Shown piece after piece: positions 15,543 to 21,323 of a DNA stretch of 21,323 nucleotides. The notes beneath the pieces are model-generated. The model did not search any database, was not told the origin of the DNA, and saw nothing but the letters and a program-made list of their open reading frames with translations. Every line of letters starts with the position of its first letter. The stretch's first letter is position 1. Source of the DNA: Porphyromonadaceae bacterium UBA7332. Its GTDB lineage: Bacteria > Bacteroidota > Bacteroidia > Bacteroidales > UBA7332. The stretch spans positions 1-21,323 of the forward strand of contig DKPO01000011.1 of assembly GCA_002471225.1 (NCBI GenBank), in the 5' to 3' direction. Both the position numbers and the translations under genes were made by a program.

Positions 15543-16597
15543 GATTCCGACGTTATTAAATAGGCCTCTACCTGTTTACGTCCCACCTCTTCAAAGTCTA
15601 ACTCTGAGATTGCATTCACCATTTTGTTATACGTATTTTTATCTCTTATCCCGTTTATACATCGAGTTAAATCCGATGAATCCTGCGGATTAAATATGCA
15701 TCCATATTTATCTGCTTCCATTAAAGTGTCCGCACACCCTACTTTTGAACTCAATAAAACAGGTAATCCGTGATGCAAAGCTTCTTCAACAACCAACCCC
15801 CAAGGTTCTGATAAAGAGGGTAAAACAAATACATCATGTGAATGATAATATTTAGCCATATCCTTATTATCCACCCGTCCTTCAAATTGTATGTTTGATC
15901 GTGCGATTTCTTTTAATTCAGCTTCTAATGGACCATAACCTATCAGTGTAAGTTTTAAATGAGGTAAATCATTGAAAGTCCTGATAAGAAACTCTAAATT
16001 CTTTTCTTTGGCAAAACGTCCCACATATAAAAAACGACTTACATCGCATTCCTCAGTAATCAATCGCTTTATACGGGAATTATAATGAAATAAGCCAACC
16101 CCCTTAGTTATTATTTTCAACCCATGAAATTGAAGATGTTCCATTAAGCAAGCATGGGATTGTCCCGGTAAATACGCAATGCTTACTCTTTTTACCAATA
16201 ATCTCTTTACTAATCCTTTTACCCCATCGATTCTGCTTTCCTGACAAGAAGATTCATTAATTAAAGCATTCTTCGTTTTATCCGAAAGGACTAATGCCAG
16301 CCAATAATAAAACGAATCCCATCCTCCGGCAATCATCCGCGAATAACTTCCCTTCAGAAGCATTCTAATAAGCAAAGAATATCTGTATATGAAGTTGTAG
16401 TCGGATAAATAGATACATTCAAAGTTCATTTTATCGGGATCACCATAAAACTCGTTTGCCCTTTCCTTCGTATTTCTTTGAAAAAAAACTACACGAATTT
16501 TCCCTTTTTCAGCCAGTTTATTAAATAAGTTCACCTTGTAAAAAGCAGGTAAATTAGTTAATATCAATAAGTCACATCTATTATTTATTGTTTTCAT
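15539..16597 (-). CDS. GT4-family glycosyltransferase
   Basis: A 352-residue GT-B enzyme. The C-terminal domain is clear: FLYVGRFAKEKNLEFLI, then LTLIGYGPLEAEL, FEGRVDNKDMAKYY, and the EX7E donor site in SLSEPWGLVVEEALHHGLPVL. The N-terminal acceptor domain is less conserved and opens with CDLLILTNLPAFYKVNLFNKLAEKG. It overlaps both neighbours by 4 bases (ATGA type), so all three genes are coupled in translation. Predicted to add one sugar to the growing lipid-linked repeat unit on the cytoplasmic face. Donor sugar unknown. Confidence 0.88.
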   Translation of the reverse strand: MKTINNRCDLLILTNLPAFYKVNLFNKLAEKGKIRVVFFQRNTKERANEFYGDPDKMNFECIYLSDYNFIYRYSLLIRMLLKGSYSRMIAGGWDSFYYWLALVLSDKTKNALINESSCQESRIDGVKGLVKRLLVKRVSIAYLPGQSHACLMEHLQFHGLKIITKGVGLFHYNSRIKRLITEECDVSRFLYVGRFAKEKNLEFLIRTFNDLPHLKLTLIGYGPLEAELKEIARSNIQFEGRVDNKDMAKYYHSHDVFVLPSLSEPWGLVVEEALHHGLPVLLSSKVGCADTLMEADKYGCIFNPQDSSDLTRCINGIRDKNTYNKMVNAISELDFEEVGRKQVEAYLITSES

Positions 16598-17928
16598 AGT
16601 CTGTATAGATTTAATATTTTAACTATTCTATCGACACACCCTATCGCTAAACTTATAGCCACCGAATAAGCTATACCATTCATTAAGTCTCCGCGTAATA
16701 TAAAAAAAAACATACCCAGCATAATCAAATACCGGATTTTGAATCTTGCTACAGCTGCGCGCGTATTCCAAAAGCGATTGTCATAAACAACACTAAACAG
16801 GGCTATAAGTAATATAAAAAAGAATACAATAAGAAAGCCTCCGTTTAAATATCCTTCTGCCACGTAAGGCATCGAAACATTATCATAGTAGAAGTTATTT
16901 TGCTGTGCTACAAAATGCCCACTTCCTAAAGGTTTATTATGCCATAATGAACGAGGTATAAAAAATAACAAAGCACCTAAAAGTTGATTTCCATAAGTTA
17001 CTAACCTGGTATCTAAAACAACTCCTAAATTATGATAAGCATCAAAGTGTTCTGTCAAAAGAATGGAAAAGTCCAGCTCAAAAGAGACTTTCTGAGAAAG
17101 TGAAAAATAACGAAACTGATTTAAGAATGGGAATACAACTAATAACGCTCCAATAAAGAATATATTAAAACGATTGCCCTTAACCAAAGCCGGAAACATC
17201 AGAAAAACAACAGGCATATACAGTGCAGCTGCCTGAAGACGAGGCACAGATGTCGGAAATAAGCATATCAGTGCCAAAATCATAAACAGGATTCTCCACA
17301 AGATCTGTGACTTATCCGAAATCCAATAAAAAATAAATACTACCAGAGGTATGGGACGTATAAAAAAATCAAAAAATAACATGAACGATTGCCCAAATTT
17401 CAAAAAGTCTCTCTCATTAGATTCCATTCCACGGAAAATCAAGAAAAACCAATTAAAATCATACACATAAAATGTAAATACGCAAATAAGAGATAAAAAC
17501 ACGAATAAAACGACTTTTGAAAATAAGTTCCATTCCTGCAAACTTTCCTTTTCTTCCGATACCGGTTTTTCTTTTTCATATGAAAATCTATCATAAATCA
17601 AAACAAATAATACCTGAGTCCCCAAAAGCAATAAATTCAAATACAAATATGTATTATCCGCAATGAGTTGTGCTCCCCAAAAAGACAGTAAGCTCTTCCA
17701 CTGTACAAATGGAATTACTGCCATAAAAGAGAAGTTAAATAAGAAGAACATACGAAACAAAGAGTAGGGCCTTTCATTATATCTAAACAACTGGAATAAT
17801 GAGAATAACGCATTGACCAGAAATGAAGATTCAAGTAACAGATCCTGTCTCCCTTCGATTCCATAAAATAAGAAACAGGTTAATACGAAGAGACTGATAA
17901 ATCCCTGATTTTTTAATACACTTATCAT
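16594..17928 (-). CDS. wzy: Wzy-type repeat-unit (O-antigen/EPS) polymerase
   Basis: A 444-residue integral membrane protein with at least ten hydrophobic segments and a large periplasmic loop between about residues 275 and 350. The loop and following region contain IPRSLWHNKPLGSGHFVAQQ and MPYVAEGYLNGG, the pattern of the oligosaccharide repeat-unit polymerase family. Wzy proteins join flipped repeat units at the periplasmic face, with length set by the Wzz/Wzc protein. That protein is encoded immediately upstream with an 11-base gap, and a GT4 gene overlaps the end by 4 bases. The family is assigned from membrane topology and the loop pattern, since overall sequence conservation in Wzy is low. 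Confidence 0.82.
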   Translation of the reverse strand: MISVLKNQGFISLFVLTCFLFYGIEGRQDLLLESSFLVNALFSLFQLFRYNERPYSLFRMFFLFNFSFMAVIPFVQWKSLLSFWGAQLIADNTYLYLNLLLLGTQVLFVLIYDRFSYEKEKPVSEEKESLQEWNLFSKVVLFVFLSLICVFTFYVYDFNWFFLIFRGMESNERDFLKFGQSFMLFFDFFIRPIPLVVFIFYWISDKSQILWRILFMILALICLFPTSVPRLQAAALYMPVVFLMFPALVKGNRFNIFFIGALLVVFPFLNQFRYFSLSQKVSFELDFSILLTEHFDAYHNLGVVLDTRLVTYGNQLLGALLFFIPRSLWHNKPLGSGHFVAQQNNFYYDNVSMPYVAEGYLNGGFLIVFFFILLIALFSVVYDNRFWNTRAAVARFKIRYLIMLGMFFFILRGDLMNGIAYSVAISLAIGCVDRIVKILNLYRL

Positions 17929-17939
17929 ACGTCAATCGG

Positions 17940-20285
17940 TTATGCTTGTTTTCTTGTCTCTTTATATCCATATCCATACCCATACTTCCCATATTGATAG
18001 GATTTAGCTTGCATATCAACAGCATTTACTATGAGATAAGCATTTTTTATATGCCCGGAATCCAATAGTTTATGAATATCTACTATCATATTCTTATGTG
18101 TTACCTGCGCACGGGTTACGAATACAAACAGATCTGTCTGATCATTTAATAAATAGGAATCCGAGATAACACCTATCGGCGCCGAATCAATCAGAATATA
18201 ATCATAGCTCTTTTTACTTTCTTCTATAAAATCCTTTAACTTCTCAGACATCAACATCTCATTGGGATTAATTGGAACGGGACCTGCCGGAATAATATCT
18301 AAATGCGGATAGAGTGCAGATGTGTAAATATCCGGCCGAGTCAAATCTGTTGATCCGGATATATAATTAGTAATACCTATATTTTTAATTTTAAAAATAG
18401 AAGCTATCTGAGGATTACGTAAATCCAATCCCAATAACAATGTTCGTTTACCTGAGATAGCAAACATAGCAGCCAGATTGGCTGTAACATATGATTTCCC
18501 CTCACCCGGAACATTTGAGGTAATGGTAATAACCTTCTTAGATCCAATACTCGAAACAAATTGTAAATTATTACGTATTGCACGAAACAGCTCATTTGGC
18601 AAATCTGTTTTCCCCGGACTTACGACTAATTGAGAGTCCGTAAGATCCTCCACATTTAATTCACCAAGAACGGGTAAATCGGAGATTTGTTCTATATCAT
18701 TCCGATTGCGTATAGTCACCTGAAAAAGGTGATAAACATACATAACTGCTATTGGAATCACTAAAGCCAATACAAGGGCCAGAAGATATAAAATTCCGGA
18801 ACGGGGTGCTATTTTCTTTTTGTTTGTGAACGGTTTCTCAATCATACGTGCCATCGGAACTGTCAGCGTCATTGTCAACGAGTTCTCTTCTTTCTTTTCT
18901 AATAAAAAGACATAAAGAGCCTCTTTAATTTTCTGCTGCCTGCTTATTTCCAATAATTCACGCTCTTGTTTCGGTACCGCTTGTACACGGGTTTGCATCT
19001 GTTTCTCCTGATTGAACAGATTCTGCTCCGATATTTCCAATGAATGAGCAAATACTTCAATTCCTTTTTGAATCGATATCCGTACAGTTTTAATTTCCTG
19101 GTTTGCTACCTGAATTGTCGGATTACCTGCTGAACTGGTTCTTAAAAGTTTTTCGCGTGCCAGAATTAATTGATTATAACGATCAATTACTTTAACAAGT
19201 CCGACATCGGTGATGCCCATATTGGGTATAAGCTGATATTCATTCTGAGGATCTGATACAAATCTTCGGATGTGAGAAACAATATTTATTTGTGTTTCAA
19301 TTTGAAGCTTCTGAGTTACGTTCTCTCCAATTTGCTTAAGATACAGTTCCGACTCTGATAAAATATCAGTCAGTTTATTCTCTTGTTTATATTTCTCAAT
19401 TTGCTGTTCAACAAGTGCCAGTTCATTTTCTAAGGATGCAAGTCTCTCATTAATAAAATTGTCTGTTGAAACAGCCGTTTCATTTTTAGCTTCCACTGAT
19501 ACACGATTATATGCATCCACGATATTATACAATATATCTTTTGCTAAAGCTATATTCTCATTCTTAGTCACTAAACGAACGACAGATCCATTTTTCTGTG
19601 CAATATGAAACAGTACATCTCTCGTTAGCTGTGAAGCCAGATAAAGAGGATTCTCTATTTGAATATATAATTCCTTCCAATTGTTATTACTAACTAACTG
19701 ATTTTCTGTTATCAGTATTGTTCCGTCCCGCAAAGAGACTGTAGCTGGTAACTCATTGAACTCGCAATGTACTTCTTCAGCATCAACTTTACCTTCCAGC
19801 AAGTAACTCCCGTCCTGCTTCAGTAATCGAAGCCTTCCTTTTGATTCTATCTGATTTAATATCTCAGGAGAAACCTGAACCTGTATAGGAGCATCCGGAT
19901 ATAGATTCACTTTCTTCAACCCTTCTCTCTGGCTGATTGTCACAGATAAATTCAACGCTTCCACAACATTTATGAACAGGTCCTTAGAACGCATTACTTC
20001 TATTTCATTTTCAACATTCGCATTCATTCCTCCTAAGAAACCCAGCTCCTGAAGCATCGCCATATCTGCACGTCCCTTGCCAGATTCATCATTAAATAAA
20101 ACCGCTGCATCTATCTGATAAACCTTATTCTGACACTGAATATACAAATACATCACTCCGATTGACAGGACCGCTGAGGCTAAGAAGTATTTCCAATATA
20201 CAATATATTTCATCATCAAAGCGGATAGACTTATCCGATCTTGCTTCTTCGTAAATTTCTCATTTAATTTATACTTTTTCTCCAT
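17940..20285 (-). CDS. wzc: Wzc-type chain-length regulator with BY-kinase domain
   Basis: A two-part inner-membrane protein for polysaccharide polymerisation and export control. Numbered from a TTG at 20312: first membrane segment 43-58, Wzz domain and long periplasmic coiled coil to about 500, second membrane segment 507-530, cytoplasmic BY-kinase from about 540. The kinase has ELFRAIRNNLQF (574-585), Walker A TSNVPGEGKSYV (598-609), Walker A' LLLGLDLRNP (625-634) and Walker B YILIDSAP (704-711). The tail (771-783, SYQYGKYGYGYGY) is the tyrosine cluster for trans-autophosphorylation. I place the start at the ATG at 20285 (781 residues), because the longer frame begins with TTG and adds only nine residues not typical of the family. 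It heads the operon, just after a terminator. No Wza-like exporter or cognate phosphatase is visible in the window. Confidence 0.92.
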   Translation of the reverse strand: MEKKYKLNEKFTKKQDRISLSALMMKYIVYWKYFLASAVLSIGVMYLYIQCQNKVYQIDAAVLFNDESGKGRADMAMLQELGFLGGMNANVENEIEVMRSKDLFINVVEALNLSVTISQREGLKKVNLYPDAPIQVQVSPEILNQIESKGRLRLLKQDGSYLLEGKVDAEEVHCEFNELPATVSLRDGTILITENQLVSNNNWKELYIQIENPLYLASQLTRDVLFHIAQKNGSVVRLVTKNENIALAKDILYNIVDAYNRVSVEAKNETAVSTDNFINERLASLENELALVEQQIEKYKQENKLTDILSESELYLKQIGENVTQKLQIETQINIVSHIRRFVSDPQNEYQLIPNMGITDVGLVKVIDRYNQLILAREKLLRTSSAGNPTIQVANQEIKTVRISIQKGIEVFAHSLEISEQNLFNQEKQMQTRVQAVPKQERELLEISRQQKIKEALYVFLLEKKEENSLTMTLTVPMARMIEKPFTNKKKIAPRSGILYLLALVLALVIPIAVMYVYHLFQVTIRNRNDIEQISDLPVLGELNVEDLTDSQLVVSPGKTDLPNELFRAIRNNLQFVSSIGSKKVITITSNVPGEGKSYVTANLAAMFAISGKRTLLLGLDLRNPQIASIFKIKNIGITNYISGSTDLTRPDIYTSALYPHLDIIPAGPVPINPNEMLMSEKLKDFIEESKKSYDYILIDSAPIGVISDSYLLNDQTDLFVFVTRAQVTHKNMIVDIHKLLDSGHIKNAYLIVNAVDMQAKSYQYGKYGYGYGYKETRKQA

Positions 20286-20306
20286 ATCAGGATTGTACTT
20301 TAGATC

Positions 20307-20318
20307 ATTCAATAGGTA
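20307..20318. repeat. 12-base direct repeat, copy near the wzc start
   Basis: attcaataggta on the plus strand (TACCTATTGAAT on the minus strand), identical to 20372-20383. It lies 22 bases upstream of the ATG at 20285, within the leader, and includes the alternative TTG start. Confidence 0.6.
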
Positions 20319-20371
20319 ATAGTATTCTAACGCAGCATATTTATATTTTATTTTATTTTAATACTTAATTA

Positions 20372-20383
20372 ATTCAATAGGTA
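20372..20383. repeat. 12-base direct repeat, copy at the predicted transcript start
   Basis: Exact copy of 20307-20318, 65 bases away. It overlaps the position where transcription from the candidate promoter (20387-20416) would begin, so it could be half of a regulator site. Confidence 0.6.
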
Positions 20384-20386
20384 TCT

Positions 20387-20416
20387 CAAAGTCAGAACAA
20401 CCATTTACCCGTCAAG
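20387..20416 (-). promoter_or_regulatory. Candidate promoter of the polysaccharide operon
   Basis: On the minus strand CTTG (20413-20416), 18 bases, then TGACTTTG (20387-20394). This is one base off the Bacteroides -7 consensus TAnnTTTG and has the same spacing as the candidate at 10965-10993. It overlaps the terminator foot only at 20413-20416 neighbouring sequence and lies directly after it, as expected for the first promoter of the operon. Confidence 0.45.
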
Positions 20417-20480
20417 CATACAAAAAACACTTAGGGCCGGCACAAAAAAATTGTACTGGCCCTAAGTGTTCTTTTGTATG
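20417..20480. terminator. Long-stem, probably bidirectional intrinsic terminator
   Basis: The left arm catacaaaaaacacttagggcc (20417-20438) pairs with 20458-20480 over 22 bases with one indel. The core acacttagggcc/ggccctaagtgt is perfect (20427-20438 and 20458-20469), and the loop has a small inner acaa/ttgt pairing. The minus strand leaves through TTTTTTGTATG and the plus strand through TTCTTTTG. It begins 7 bases after the stop of the YD-repeat-like gene and isolates it from the polysaccharide operon. Confidence 0.88.
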
Positions 20481-20486
20481 TTATCT

Positions 20487-21323
20487 TTAATACATAATAT
20501 CACGATAAGTAACATAGTTACCTTCTCTTAAATCCCAATCGATAAATCCTGTAACACGCTTTTCACAACGAGTCCAGTTCCGGGATTCATCCAGGTCATA
20601 CATCGCATTCATATGCCCTATCCGGATATTTGTCCCATCCGTATGCTCAACTGCTGTCAACAAGTGACCTGTATTATACTGATAAGACCATTGTCCTTTA
20701 TCGGAACCAGTATCCCGCATATGAACAAGTAAGTTTCCTTTTGAGTCATATTCATAGTGCTGGTTTTGACGGATATTGCCCGACAGGGTAACTACATCCA
20801 TTTTATGAATCGCTCCATTATCAAAATAGGAAAATTTAATATTGCGCTCCTCCTGAACGGCGGATTCATCGTCATTCAGAAATAGCGTCTCATTTGCTGC
20901 ATAAGGCAAGTCCGAATTTTCATAAAAATAGGTATAGATCGTTGTCTGGTAGCCCGTACGATACCCGATTATAGCCTTATCTTCCGTATATTCAAAAGAA
21001 ACAGATGAATCGGATGATTGGATTGCTGAAACTCCCTGTAAAAAAAGTTGAGAGAGAGGTTTCATATTTAAGAAGGAAGCAGGTAGATAACGCGTAGTAT
21101 TACCATAAACAAAGGTAATATCTACAGGTGACTGTCCCCATTCCAAAACACGTACACCCGTTAAGTTATATCCGGAATACGTGTATTCAAATGACTGGCT
21201 GGCCGTAGGTAACCAATAACCTGTGGGTGATTCGGGCTCCATTTGATTAACCGGAGAGTAACTGGTAACATATCCCTGATTATTGAACTTCATGTGAGAA
21301 TGCACAAATCGCTCGTTCTCAAT
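20487..21323 (-). CDS. YD-repeat-like surface or lipoprotein (partial, N-terminus outside window)
   Basis: Reading stays open to the right edge, through codons I-E-N-E-R-F before a GTG at 21305, so the true start is outside and at least 278 codons are present. The sequence has short repeats of the YD/RHS type, for example SYFDNGAIHKMDVVT, YEYDSKGNLLVHMRDTG and WSYQYNTGHLLTAVEH, ending with the DESRNWTRCEKRV motif often found at the end of small YD-repeat-like Bacteroidota lipoproteins. Long RHS cores and toxin domains are not seen. An envelope location is likely by family, but the signal sequence is off-window. It ends 7 bases before a strong terminator, so it is a separate transcription unit from the polysaccharide cluster. 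Function unknown. Confidence 0.75.
   Translation of the reverse strand: MENERFVHSHMKFNNQGYVTSYSPVNQMEPESPTGYWLPTASQSFEYTYSGYNLTGVRVLEWGQSPVDITFVYGNTTRYLPASFLNMKPLSQLFLQGVSAIQSSDSSVSFEYTEDKAIIGYRTGYQTTIYTYFYENSDLPYAANETLFLNDDESAVQEERNIKFSYFDNGAIHKMDVVTLSGNIRQNQHYEYDSKGNLLVHMRDTGSDKGQWSYQYNTGHLLTAVEHTDGTNIRIGHMNAMYDLDESRNWTRCEKRVTGFIDWDLREGNYVTYRDIMY

Noticed and set aside
20417..20480. Invertible promoter flanked by inverted repeats, as in Bacteroides capsule loci
   Set aside because: The arms are separated by only about 20 bases, which is a hairpin loop and not an invertible segment. No recombinase or UpxY/UpxZ-type genes are nearby.
20487..21323. A full RHS/polymorphic toxin protein
   Set aside because: Only short YD-like repeats are present, the chain ends without a toxin domain, and no immunity-like gene follows before the terminator.

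Overview
The window reads almost entirely on the minus strand and looks like a member of the Bacteroidales (phylum Bacteroidota). The reasons are type IX secretion (T9SS) type A C-terminal sorting domains, BspA-type leucine-rich repeats, a YD-repeat-like outer-surface protein of the kind common in this order, promoters resembling the Bacteroides -33/-7 pattern (TTG ... TAnnTTTG), and few Shine-Dalgarno sites. The genus cannot be fixed from this sequence. Frequent T9SS use points towards Porphyromonas/Tannerella/Dysgonomonas/Paludibacter-like relatives rather than Bacteroides itself.

In transcription order (right to left) there are three blocks. (1) At 20487-21323 lies the 3' part of a YD-repeat-like protein gene, closed by a strong hairpin terminator. 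(2) From 20285 to 11025 runs a compact Wzx/Wzy-type surface polysaccharide cluster: a Wzz/Wzc-type chain-length regulator with tyrosine kinase domain, a Wzy polymerase, two GT4 glycosyltransferases, one GT2 glycosyltransferase, a Wzx flippase and a WecA/MraY-type initiating sugar-phosphate transferase. Several genes overlap by 4-35 bases, so they are very probably one operon. The only sizeable internal gap (156 bp) precedes the initiating transferase. (3) From 10871 to the left edge lie three consecutive genes for large exported proteins: a 2527-residue BspA-like LRR protein, a 645-residue protein with two cohesin-like domains, and a partial gene for another protein with two cohesin-like domains that runs off the window. 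The last is not obvious as an ORF because it has no stop inside the window.

The most interesting feature is block 3. The LRR giant and the 645-residue protein end in the same cassette: InlB-like beta repeat, type I dockerin, a further cohesin-like beta-sandwich, then a T9SS sorting domain. The third protein shares the cohesin and beta-repeat modules and probably carries the same cassette beyond the edge. Cohesins and dockerins are therefore encoded side by side, and even within one chain, on T9SS cargo. I infer a non-cellulosomal surface assembly (adhesin or scaffold) held together by cohesin-dockerin contacts. It could be coupled to the adjacent polysaccharide, because T9SS cargo is commonly anchored to surface glycolipid. 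No catalytic carbohydrate-active domain is visible in the three proteins, so a true cellulosome is not supported.

Base composition differs between blocks: single 60-base lines sampled by hand gave about 50% G+C in the LRR gene and about 32% in the polysaccharide cluster.
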